64,000 nt of DNA from Marsupella aquatica (lineage: Eukaryota; Marchantiophyta), in contig OZ316897.1 in NCBI GenBank assembly GCA_973895155.1, forward strand, positions 1,178,001 to 1,242,000, given 5' to 3'. This document shows positions 18,144 through 27,590 of the stretch, in pieces; position 1 is the stretch's first letter, and each line of letters begins with the position of its first letter. A model generated the notes under the pieces. That model was not told where the DNA came from. It was given only the letters and a program-made list of their open reading frames with translations, and searched no databases. Both the position numbers and the translations under genes were made by a program.

Positions 18144-19799
18144 ATGGAACCCGGGCCGAGGCCGGAGGTAAGGCTGAGGGTGAAAACCCGATTAGGGTTA
18201 GGGCGCGTTAAGCGTCGGCGGCTAGGAAGGATCAACGGGAAGAAGGACCGGCAGAGGCGAGGGGTAAGGAGCGCTTGCAGGAGATGGTGGCTCATTTGCG
18301 AGCACGAACTAGGCAGACGACTACGGGAGGCCAACTACTGTCAGCTGCTTAGGCAAGCACTCGGGGAGAGAGTAGATACCGACGATCGACCTAAGGAGGG
18401 TATGAGCAACGTCAATCAAGCGGCACATTTCTGGGGATGCCTGTTCGAACGGGCAACTGAGTACATCAAGACTTACGAGGACGAGGAGTCAGAAAGGGCA
18501 GCTCGAGAACGGCAGGAGCTCGCTCGATTGTGGGAGCTGCAGAAGACGGCTTTCTTAGGAGGCGAACTCATCAAGGACGAGTTCCTGTGGACGCCTACTT
18601 CCAATCAACTCGACGATCTTCTGTTTTGCAAAGACAGCGTCGTCGGCATCCGAGAGGCCATCAAGAACTGCAACGACATACACTGGGAATTAAAGGGTAG
18701 CACGGAAAGGTGGACCCAGGCAACGGTGCTAGGAGAAACCTCCACGGCAGCAGAGATGAAGAGGAAGGGAGCCGTCAACGATGAAGCCACCCCGGCAAAA
18801 AGAACGAGGTCGGCGGCACCAAAGAAGCCAGCCGAGCAGCAGAACAGGAGGCAGGGAGAAGCCGAAGAGGAGGAGGTCGATCCCATCAAGGCCATTCCAA
18901 CCAGGGATGACACCTGGAAGGGCTGGGCGGCAACCCTACCGGTGGAGGTGCAACTACATTTTGCACGGGAGGAGGATGCATGCTTTACGGCCATGCAGAC
19001 CAAGAAGTACCAAGGCTTCATGGCCGGATCCGGCTTGGAGGCCTTTGTAAGATTACCATGGCTGAAGCCGGAGGTACCGGAGTCAGACCTATTAGAATTC
19101 GTGGGGTCATGGGAACCCGAGACCAATTGCACGAGGATATATGGGAAGGATTTCTATCTTACTCCCAAGGTAATTGCCGAAGTGTTTGGCCTGCCGATAG
19201 GCAATAAGACCAAAGTTGATACCAAGAAGACCTTGCCTCACAAGGAGTTCCGGTCGTTCCCCGGGCCATCAACAAAGAATGGCTTCTTCCGGAACACCTG
19301 CACCAACCCGCACATAGGAGAGATGATCGACTTCTTGCGGGTGACCATGCATTGTAACTTGCCGAGGGCAGAGATCGGCAAGGCACAGGTCTATCTGGCA
19401 GAAAGGCCAGACCCAAGCCGGGACTACAACGGGTACCTCCTCAACCAATTGAAGAAGATCTTAAAGGAGGAGCAGCAGGTAATCGGCATGGGGAGCGTGT
19501 CGCGGCTGGGCTATCACATGCCGCTGTTGTGCTGGTATGCCAGAGGTCAGACTTTTGCCCCGGTACTTCCCCTACAGGTAAGGGCACCCGAGGAAGCTCC
19601 AACGCCGAGGCCGTTGGCTGAGAAGCCTCAACCACCTGTTAGTCCTACGATCGAGCAGGTGTTTAGGCCCAGGAAGGAGGACTTGCCGATGCAGCAACCA
19701 GGCATGCAGAGTCTGCTGAAACTACTGGAGAAAGAAAAGAAAAGAAATCGGCAACAACAACGGCAACGGCAACAATGCAGGACACTACTACAGAGGTAG
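18144..19799 (+). CDS. LTR ORF A, 3' LTR copy
   Basis: Same 551-residue plant mobile domain-like ORF as in the 5' LTR. The single base difference I saw inside it (near 19137) is silent, so both proteins appear identical. Confidence 0.65.
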   Translation: MEPGPRPEVRLRVKTRLGLGRVKRRRLGRINGKKDRQRRGVRSACRRWWLICEHELGRRLREANYCQLLRQALGERVDTDDRPKEGMSNVNQAAHFWGCLFERATEYIKTYEDEESERAARERQELARLWELQKTAFLGGELIKDEFLWTPTSNQLDDLLFCKDSVVGIREAIKNCNDIHWELKGSTERWTQATVLGETSTAAEMKRKGAVNDEATPAKRTRSAAPKKPAEQQNRRQGEAEEEEVDPIKAIPTRDDTWKGWAATLPVEVQLHFAREEDACFTAMQTKKYQGFMAGSGLEAFVRLPWLKPEVPESDLLEFVGSWEPETNCTRIYGKDFYLTPKVIAEVFGLPIGNKTKVDTKKTLPHKEFRSFPGPSTKNGFFRNTCTNPHIGEMIDFLRVTMHCNLPRAEIGKAQVYLAERPDPSRDYNGYLLNQLKKILKEEQQVIGMGSVSRLGYHMPLLCWYARGQTFAPVLPLQVRAPEEAPTPRPLAEKPQPPVSPTIEQVFRPRKEDLPMQQPGMQSLLKLLEKEKKRNRQQQRQRQQCRTLLQR

Positions 19800-21766
19800 G
19801 CCTACACCGGCTCACAAGAGAAAACCCCTTTGCTGGAGACAAGGAGAGAATCAGGCCGGAATCCAAGCCAGGTGTTCGAATGTACGTGGGAACCTCAAGC
19901 TCCGAATCTGAGGCAGAATTGCCTGAAGCTCCTACCGACGAAGAGGAGAGGGAGAAGCCGGACGTCCAAGAGGTAGAGGAGGCAGTGGAGGACTGCAGCC
20001 ATGATAATTCCGGCTATGGGTCGGACCATCACGTTCCAGGAGTAAGGACCTGTGGCCGGTTTGTCCCCACACTTCCAAGGGTAGTGCGAGGGGACCCCAA
20101 CCAGCAGAGTAGCCCTGAGTCTCCCCCACCAGATGTTGCTCCCCCGAGCTTCGACGGCATAAAACAGACGGTGCAGGAATTTCAGGAGCGAATCAAGCAG
20201 GAGGAGGAGGCCGCCCTGGCTAAGGAAAAGGATTTACCAGGAGGAGATTGGCCGGAGGACATCAGGCGGCTAGCCGAAAAAGGAAGCAAACCTCTAGCCA
20301 CGATTGAAGAGATCCGCAGGACGACTTGGGAGCAGAGGCCGCGATGGGCGATGCCGATCACTTCTACTTACTCCACCTACGCTAAGAATAGAGCCATGGA
20401 GTATGGTGAGATGTGTGGGGAACTTGCGCTCGGCATCTTTGGAGAGGAGTTGGAGGTAGGACCCTTTTTCCATAGGGAGCAGTTGGAGAAGCACCAATTA
20501 GAAGAAGCGGTGGCTTTAGAGAGAAGCAAGAAGGACGAGGTCATTCGGCGGCTTAGGAGGATGGAAGCCGAGATTGAAGATCTAAGGGCGGCCAAGAAAG
20601 CCCAAGATGAACTGCGGATTAAACGACATGAGCTGAACATCATGCAGGGGCAGTTGGACACCGCGCAGGCTGATAATCAGAATATCAAGGATAAACTGAC
20701 TCAGACGCAGGAAGAGTTGGCCGACACGATCAAAGAGAGGGAGAAGTGGAAGCAAGAGCTGAAGAATACAGAGGAGGCCCACATAACAGCCAACAGCCGG
20801 GCCATGGCGGAGACCCAAAGAAAGGAATGGGCGTTGAAAGGGGAGCTCGAGAAAATCCGCGGAGCCCTTGAGCAGAAGGAGGTCGAGTTAGGGAAATCCT
20901 ATCAAGGGATTATGGCGCTACAGCAGGAGCTTGCGTCCCTGACGGCCAGCTTCAAGGCCGACTTAAGGGAGAAGGACGAGATGCTCGAACAGACTTACGC
21001 CAAGATGAACCAGATGGAGTCTGTCATCATTGCAGAGCTCGACAAGGAGCTAAAAGCAACCCAGGAGGAGAGGGCTACCTTGAAGAAGGAATTGGAGGAA
21101 GCCCACAGGGAGCAGGAGGAGGCCAAAAATGAGCTGGAGGGGGCACGTAAGGACCTGGATGAAACCCAAGAGGAGTTGGAGGAAATCACGAGGAAGATGG
21201 AGAACCTACAGCGGCGGGCCGACAACCAAACAGAGCGGCTGAAGAAACAAGCCGCAGTATTTAAATGCTTAGCTGCAGCAGGTCCATCTCCCGTTGGGAC
21301 AAACCAGTTACCAGGGGTGGTAATTGCCGAAGGACAAGCCGCGCCACCTGCACCAGTGCCGGAAGTAAGTGGGAAGGGGAAGGGACCAGCTGCCGAGCCA
21401 CCAACGAAGAAGAAGCGGAAACCTTCAGGGTCAAGGAGTAATACGACTTCACAGGCCGTGGTGATCAAGGAGGTAGACCCAGCACCGACCCCAGACAGGG
21501 TCACGGCTAAGGATCCAACTACCCTAGGGGAAGGGGAGGCCGAAGCCGAGGGAGTGGCTGAAGCCGAAGCCGTGGGAGTGGCTGAGGCCGAAGCCGTGGG
21601 TATTGCCGAGGCCGGTGTCGAGGCTGAAGCCGAAGGTGGACCCAGTCAGGCCGAGGGAGAGTTGACTCGGTCAAGGGCAGGTAATCTGTCAGTAGGCGGG
21701 CCAACGGCAGTGGCTGAGGAGGAAGTGTTGGGGGCGTCCATTAAGGATCCACCACCGGTGTCGTGA
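19775..21766 (+). CDS. LTR ORF B, 3' LTR copy
   Basis: Same 663-residue coiled-coil ORF as in the 5' LTR, with replacements only in the C-terminal region (one Thr/Ala and two Lys/Glu changes seen). The overlap with ORF A is preserved. Confidence 0.65.
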   Translation: MQDTTTEVGLHRLTRENPFAGDKERIRPESKPGVRMYVGTSSSESEAELPEAPTDEEEREKPDVQEVEEAVEDCSHDNSGYGSDHHVPGVRTCGRFVPTLPRVVRGDPNQQSSPESPPPDVAPPSFDGIKQTVQEFQERIKQEEEAALAKEKDLPGGDWPEDIRRLAEKGSKPLATIEEIRRTTWEQRPRWAMPITSTYSTYAKNRAMEYGEMCGELALGIFGEELEVGPFFHREQLEKHQLEEAVALERSKKDEVIRRLRRMEAEIEDLRAAKKAQDELRIKRHELNIMQGQLDTAQADNQNIKDKLTQTQEELADTIKEREKWKQELKNTEEAHITANSRAMAETQRKEWALKGELEKIRGALEQKEVELGKSYQGIMALQQELASLTASFKADLREKDEMLEQTYAKMNQMESVIIAELDKELKATQEERATLKKELEEAHREQEEAKNELEGARKDLDETQEELEEITRKMENLQRRADNQTERLKKQAAVFKCLAAAGPSPVGTNQLPGVVIAEGQAAPPAPVPEVSGKGKGPAAEPPTKKKRKPSGSRSNTTSQAVVIKEVDPAPTPDRVTAKDPTTLGEGEAEAEGVAEAEAVGVAEAEAVGIAEAGVEAEAEGGPSQAEGELTRSRAGNLSVGGPTAVAEEEVLGASIKDPPPVS

Positions 21767-22687
21767 CGGTGCAAGGGCGCCGTTCCTTTTAGGGAGGGCG
21801 GACGTGGAGGGAGGAGGCGTGAGTGGGCAGGGCGGGCGCGGATCTCCACGTTTAGGATTAGGATCAGAACCAGGAGCAGCCCTGACACTTAGCTTAGTGG
21901 GATTGCGGTTCCACTGGTAGGAGCAACACTTGTGCTCCTGCCTTGCTGTACATAGGTAGATTCGGGCAAGTAGATTACTGTCAGGTAGATTAGGCTTACG
22001 ATGCAAAGAATGGCGGATCCACTACCAGGATAAGTACCTGGGCAGCGGGGAGCTCAGGGCCTCTTCTTTAGCAAGTTTTTAGTTTGCACCAGCCGGGCTG
22101 GGATCAAGTAGTACGAGAAGCTCTCGGTTAGTCATACAGTGACCCTTGTGTATATTCATGTTTCCTCATGCCTAAGAGCTGAATAGAGTTGGCCTCACGG
22201 CTTAGTTCGCAGAACTTGTGTATGAGATGTACTGTTTGTATGGCAAGTGCATGGTATGACTCAGTCAGAATGAGTCATTTTGCTATTTGTGTGTCGCATT
22301 AACTTGTGTGAAGAGAGCCCACATCAACAGAAGGAAGGAAAGTAAGCAGGGGAGTGAGAGTTGGATGTGTCGAGCTGAGAGAGGTCTTAGCGGCTTAACC
22401 AAGCCTATTGGGGATCATTCCGGCGGCGGAATCCAAATATACCTAACAAGACGGAGGGGAAGACAGGGGAAGACAGGGGAAGGCCTATATTAGGCCGGCT
22501 ACGTATCTCATGACCCGATGAAGGATCTGTCCAGTATATGTGTGTAAAATGTTAATAGTAGTAGTAGAAGGTTAGCAGCGTCCCATGCCGCTAAGCCGTG
22601 GAAACGGCCTCGCCAAGCACGAAACCTGCGGGAATCGGCTTGAGCTGGGGGGTTTCTTGGGTTTAGGGAGCCATGGGACGCACCACA

Positions 22688-22692
22688 GTTGC
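22688..22692. repeat. Target site duplication GTTGC, right
   Basis: Directly follows the 3' LTR; partner of the copy at 7144-7148. Confidence 0.95.
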
Positions 22693-23512
22693 TGACAAAG
22701 TGGCTGAAGGCATAGAGGCATCAGAGGAGGCATATGTCAAGAATTTGGATGACCGTGTTGGTCAAGGTGAGCCTTACGATGTAGATGATGATATTGGACT
22801 TGCACCTAACCGTTCATCTGGTTTAGATGACATCCCTCCGGGGCCCAATGAAGTTCAAGTTGATGATAACTTGGACAAGGATGATCCCAATCCATCAACG
22901 CCAGGAGGACAGATGGAGCAACTGGAAGGAGCAAGGGTTGATACGTTTGATCATCTTTCTTCAACCAATCTGATCAATGAAGGCGCAACGAGGCTTGGAG
23001 ATTCAAATGAAGCTGAAACTAAAGAATTGACTCGGGGGGAGACTGAGGGGGAGACTGGCGGATTGCCTATCATTCCAATCAATCCAGGAGGAAATGCATC
23101 AACGGCTGCTGACAACCAGGCAGGTGCTTCAACTTGTCCTGACACACTCTTTTCAGCTTCTGATGACAAATTGGTGTTCGTTTATTCACACTCGGGGAGT
23201 CCTATTGTCCTTCCGCTCTCAAAAAAGAAAGGAAATAGAGTTGGATCAACTGGATGGAGGTCATTGGAATGCGACGCACGATGTTACGTGTGGAAAAGTG
23301 GGCCAAATCAAGGCCAAGAAATATCATTGGATGCTGCTCCTTCAATTCTCAATAAGGAGGAGTATAAAAGTGGAGAATTGGGGTTGATAACTCCTGTTTG
23401 GACTTCACCTTATTGGGTAGAACAAAGTACTTCAGATGTCAATTTTGAAATCCAACAGGAGCTTGGTGCTGACATGATTATTGATGAATACGGATCTCTT
23501 ATTTCGGAATGA
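22693..23512 (+). pseudogene. ParB/methyltransferase-like gene, exon 3 (3' part)
   Basis: After the right target duplication the codon frame of exon 3 resumes (GTT GCT GAC AAA) and stays open to a TGA at 23510-23512. The segment is acidic (many D, E, N, P) and ends with a more ordered block containing TGWRSLECDARCYVWKSG and TSPYWVEQ. It matches no family I know. In the present DNA it is separated from its promoter and upstream exons by 15.5 kb; an ATG near 22673 belongs to the LTR end and is accidental. Confidence 0.6.
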
Positions 23513-23572
23513 AATTCAGCCTTTGACTTTGTATTTATTCATATCAATCTAAAACACTTCTGGGTCTCACAG

Positions 23573-23632
23573 AATGCGCTCACCAATTAAAGTCTCCATA
23601 TCCGTCTACACATTGTGAGGCTTCTAAAAACG
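23573..23632 (+). CDS. Candidate small exon upstream of FCP1-like exon
   Basis: A 60-nt segment is bounded by TCTCACAG and by a strong donor GTATGT at 23633. Read in phase it joins the FCP1-like exon at 23752 without a stop (one base from this exon plus two from the next). Its own upstream partner is not identified. The intron between them carries a single diverged hairpin of the locus-specific repeat (about 23682-23706). Confidence 0.35.
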
Positions 23633-23751
23633 GTATGTAGGTTAATTTTCTTTTTTGTCAGCCATTGTCTTGTATTTTTGGACTGAGACAATCCTAATCC
23701 AAAGTTCACTTTTGGTCTTTTCTCTGAGAATGGTGTTTGGTGCACTTGCAG

Positions 23752-24788
23752 AATCGAGACCTGGTCCCCTCAAGCGGAAGTTGCTGATTTTGGACCTTAA
23801 TAAAATACTTTGGGATTCTATTGAATTCCAAAGCAAGGGCACATCCAGGAATATTGTCACCTCAAGTGGAGTGCATTGGGATAGATCAAATGGAACTAGT
23901 CGCATGTATATAGAGAGGCCAGGGATCCATGAGTTTCTAAAGTTGGTTTTTGTCCGGTTTGACGTTGCAATTTGGACATGTGCTGGGATGCCGCGAACAG
24001 TAAAAATGTTGAACATGATGTTCACAATTGAGGAGCGGTTGAAACTGAAGTTTGTATTCACACAGGTGGAAGCCTTTGACACAGGCATTCAAAGGTGTGA
24101 CATTACAAATGGAAAGGCAAATGTGCTATTGAAGGATTTTCGGGTGGTATGGAGTGCATTTGGAAATCTATATGATGAAACCAACACACTCCTTGTGGAT
24201 GACTCCCCCTTGAAGGCATTTGCCAACCCAGACATGACCGGACTATTTCCAGTGCCCTACATGCATGCCAATCGTGGAGACAATTTTCTTCTAACAATTC
24301 TTTGGCCATGTCTTGAGAAACTGTCACATGCAAGTGACATTCGTTGTTATCTTCTCCTAAACTCTCCAAAGTGGTCTCTATTGCACATTAAGGGAGACAA
24401 GGCAAAAAATGAGGTTACTTATGATCAACTTAGTAAGAGATGTGCAGCAAAAATTTGGAAGTCACAGTATAGGCATAGTGTGTTGGATCTCAATAGCAAT
24501 GAGATTCCTTGGGCTGTGAAGCACCGTATATGTAGTTTACGTCCTGAGGTGGAACTTGACGATGCACTTGTCACCTCACTTGCTAGATCATTTGTAGGAC
24601 GGGAATATTCAGGTCTGTATAGAGAAAATCCCAGACACTTTTTGCGGGAGATTATAGCAGTTAGGAACAACACCACCAAATTTCATCTCCCTGAAGATAA
24701 AGGGAGTTGCAACCGTGACATTAGGGTAGATAGTAAAGGAGACAAAGGCACGTGCTCAAATAAATATTGTAAGGAGCACTTTGTTTAG
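23752..24788 (+). CDS. FCP1/NIF-type phosphatase-like protein
   Basis: The exon starts after GTGCACTTGCAG at 23751 and runs to TAG at 24786-24788, about 345 codons. It shows the order of the FCP1-homology (HAD-type) fold: KLLILDLNKILWD near the start, RPGIHEFL, VAIWTCAGMPRT, then LLVDDSPLKAFANP, which hold the places of the nucleophile motif, the WTsa segment and the acidic motif. The usual DxD is DLN here, so the second Asp is Asn; similar DxN variants occur in plant FCP1-like proteins, and phosphatase activity is uncertain. The C-terminal third is Lys/Arg-rich and unrecognised. It is a possible regulator of phosphoproteins in the nucleus, by family analogy only. Confidence 0.65.
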
Positions 24789-25048
24789 AGATCTGACTCA
24801 TGTTAAGCCCATTAGATAGTAAAAATGGGTGCCAGCCCTCGATATTCATTGTAAGTTTGGACACAATTGTATATAATTATTTTCACACATTATCAATCAA
24901 TGGTCCCTGCCTGGGCTTCTTTGTGCGGAAATGTTTTTACAAGTATGATCTCTATCCCATGGTTCTTTGTGAACTAATAAGTAATATAATACTATTATAA
25001 TTAATATAATATAATATATTAATATAATACTAAAAAGATTTGGCCTGT
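24789..25048. other. AT-rich spacer
   Basis: Between the FCP1-like stop and the 22-bp repeats lies AT-rich DNA with a run of TAATATAATA-type sequence (about 24978-25030). No gene seen. Confidence 0.5.
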
Positions 25049-25132
25049 AAAGTGTACATTTAGGTATCAAAAAGTGTACATTTGGGCTTCATAAAGTGTA
25101 CATTTGGGGACATAAAAGTGTACATTTCAGGA
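25049..25132. repeat. 22-bp tandem repeat, four units
   Basis: AAAGTGTACATTT recurs at 25049, 25071, 25093 and 25115, a regular 22-bp spacing. It sits just upstream of the truncated 5' end of a Copia element. Confidence 0.85.
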
Positions 25133-25225
25133 CTGATTTGTGAACAAAAGAAAATACACTTTTAATGAATAGGCTGATAAACACATCTTACGGACACCGC
25201 TAAACCCTCCACATCAAGGCAGGGC

Positions 25226-26098
25226 ATGAAGCGCAGTAGAAATGGCAACCATAGAAACAACCCCAATAGGGGGAGTTTCTTTAACCAACGCCCACAACAC
25301 AATTTCAGACGGTCCTTTAGTGGACGTGGAGGACGCGGAGGACGTGGAGGACGCGATGGACGCGGCGGACGCAGAGGACGAGGTGGACGCGGAAGACGCG
25401 ACGGTGGTAGAACATATAGCAACAACCGTGGAAACCATTGGTCACAATCCCGACAACAACGGGAACGACCGAAATGCCATGCATGCGGCATGACAAACCA
25501 CCTAGCGAGAAACTGTAGAATCCCGCAACACCTTAGAGAACTATATCAACGGTCCATCCAGAATGGACAAACCTCTAGGGAACCACCCCGTGAAACCCAC
25601 GGGGCGTTTATGGGGACTAGCGACCCATTCCAAGACTTTTCAGATCTATCTGCCCAACCCGAGGCACACTTAGTGGCAAGTAGTTCCACAACCCCAAATC
25701 TAAATAGCCCCAGCACATGTATTATAGATAGTGCAACCACACACACTATCCTCCGGGATCAACACCTTTTTCACAAGATTACACCCTCACGTCGATCCCT
25801 AACCACTATCAATGGCCCTAGCCAAATAGAAGAGGGCTTTGGCCCAGCTTCCATTAGACTCCCGCAAGGTACAGCTATCCACATAGAATCTGCTATTTTT
25901 GCCCCGAACGCAACCCGTAATCTCCTCAGTTTTAGAGATATACGAGCGAACGGACTACATGTCCAGACGGGCGATACCAGAGATCAGGAAGTGATACACT
26001 TGGTTGAAAATACCCCTACGGGGAATATCATTAAAGAAACCCTTTTCTCATACCCCTGCGGGTTTTATGTAACTCATATTGAATGCCTGCATAACAAT
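25226..26098 (+). pseudogene. Copia Gag end and protease
   Basis: The surviving gag end is Arg/Gly-rich (GRGGRGGRGGRDGRG) followed by one CCHC knuckle (CHACGMTNHLARNC). The protease has the catalytic stretch CIIDSATTHTILRD at about 25730. The frame is interrupted by a MITE at 26099; across it the frame continues into the integrase because 329 + 8 bp shifts the register exactly as observed. Confidence 0.8.
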
Positions 26099-26427
26099 CT
26101 CGGGGGGGTCACTTCCACGGAAGTGACACATCACGTGCGACGAAGTATAGGCCCATTTAAATGGGTGTGGCGGAAGACTTCCCAAGTTTGGTGGAAGAAC
26201 ACATAGGGCATGTTTTATTGATTGGTTGACTTTAAAGAACACATAGGCCTATTTAATTGCAAAAAATACTTTCTATAAAGTTTTTAGGGGTTTTTTAATA
26301 AAAAATGACAAAATTTTAAGAAAGAAAGGGCTTTGCAAAAAAATATTTTTCACTTAAAAGTTAGGGGGGTCAAACCCTAAAACGTCGCACGCGATGTATG
26401 ACCCTCCATATAGTGACCCCCCCCGAG
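26099..26427. mobile_element. 329-bp MITE with 8-bp TSD inside Copia pol
   Basis: Flanked by ATAACAAT at 26091-26098 and 26428-26435. The left end reads CTCGGGGGGGTCAC and the right end, reversed, CTCGGGGGGGGTCAC. A second inverted block (ACATCACGTGCGACG / CGTCGCACGCGATGT) lies about 30 bp inside. The interior is AT-rich and non-coding. The 8-bp duplication suits hAT-type elements; long inverted ends leave a Mutator-type origin possible. Confidence 0.85.
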
Positions 26428-26435
26428 ATAACAAT

Positions 26436-27590
26436 GCCAACACAAGTGAATTGCCCGCGCTTTGGCATGCACGCCTCGGCCACCCCGGCCAATCAATGCT
26501 AAGCAAAATAATTAAGAATTCAAGTGGCATTCCAATCAATACACGCCACATTCCAGCGAGCACCCCATGCATTGCATGCTCACGCGGCAAATTAATAACA
26601 AGGCCCACGACATCAAAATTGCCAACTAAAATACCCCAATTTTTGGAAATCATCCATGCCAATGTCTGCGGGCCAATTAACCCACCGAGCGGACCATTCC
26701 GCTACTTTATGGTATTAATCGACGCATCAACTAAATGGTCAAATGTGACACTACTTTCAACAAGGAACATGGTTATGCCTCGCATTTTGGCGCAAATCTT
26801 GCGCGTGAAAGCACAATTCCCAGACCACCCCATTAAGACTCTAAGGGTGGACAATGCAGGGGAATTCACATCGGAAACATTTGACGACTTTTGCACATCA
26901 CTAGGCATCAACGTACAATATCCTGTACCTCACGTGCATTTCCAGAACGGATTAGCTGAAGCGGTCATTAAATGCCTTCAGTTAATTGCACGCCCATTAC
27001 TAATGCAGTCAAGACTTCTCGCCTCAGCATGGGGACACACCATATTACAGGCTAATGCATTAATCCAATACCGCCCATCGGCTTTTAATACCTATAGCCC
27101 ATACCAAATTGCCAACGGTATCAAACCTGACCTATCACATCTTTGTTCATTTGGATGTCAAGTAATGGTCCCTATTACTCCACCCAAACGAACCAAGATG
27201 GGACCCCAGCGACAGTTGGGGATATACATCGGATTTGACTCACCGTCCATAATCCGATATATAGAGCCTACAACTGGCGACGTTTTTAAAGCCAGATTTC
27301 TAGATTGTCATTTTGATGAACACATTTATCCACCATTAATAACCCCTGAACACCCACAACCTCCTTTGGAGTGGGAAAGACACTCGCCATTTTGGCAAGA
27401 CCTTAGAACAAATCAAGGGGAGAAAGAAGTTCAAAGAATTCTGCAACTCCACAAGATTGTGGAAGAACTTCCTGACGCTTTCGTTGACACATCACAACTT
27501 ACTCGCTCACATATTCCAGCTGCGAGTGCATCTGCTCGCATCGAATTATCAAGTGAGCCAGCAAGTACATCCCAACCTCGTGCAAAATGA
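26436..27590 (+). pseudogene. Copia integrase
   Basis: Starts with the pre-integrase segment ALWHARLGHPGQSML and the zinc-binding CIACSRGK, followed by the integrase core (HANVCGPINPPSG, VDNAGEFTSE, then NGLAEAVIK). It ends at an in-frame TGA (27588-27590); the frame beyond the stop leads straight to the RT. Confidence 0.8.

Larger units (their letters stand above)
7149..22687 (+). mobile_element. Full-length Ty3/Gypsy retrotransposon with ORF-bearing giant LTRs
   Basis: The element is 15,539 bp, bounded by direct LTRs of equal length (7149-11807 and 18029-22687) that begin TGTGATG and end CACCACA, with a perfect 5-bp target duplication. The order gag-protease then RT-RNase H-integrase makes it Ty3/Gypsy. 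The integrase and RT sequence, the long LTRs and the extra ORFs suggest the Athila/Tat (Ogre-like) side of the plant lineages, which is inference. About 13 differences separate the LTRs over 4,659 bp (roughly 0.3%), so insertion was recent. It landed inside exon 3 of the ParB/methyltransferase-like gene. Confidence 0.95.
18029..22687 (+). repeat. 3' LTR (4,659 bp)
   Basis: Second copy of the LTR, same length as the first. The differences I could list are scattered single bases, two of them in the Ala/Glu repeat of ORF B. It ends CACCACA at 22687 and is followed by the target duplication. Confidence 0.93.

Noticed and set aside
2743-23512. Bacterial contamination as an explanation of the ParB/methyltransferase motifs
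   Set aside because: The gene has spliceosomal introns with matching phases, plant-type leader and is interrupted by a plant Gypsy element, so it is part of the plant sequence.
25242-25493. Asp/Glu/Val-rich ORF overlapping the Copia gag
   Set aside because: It is the shadow frame of the Arg/Gly-rich gag stretch (GGACGC repeats).
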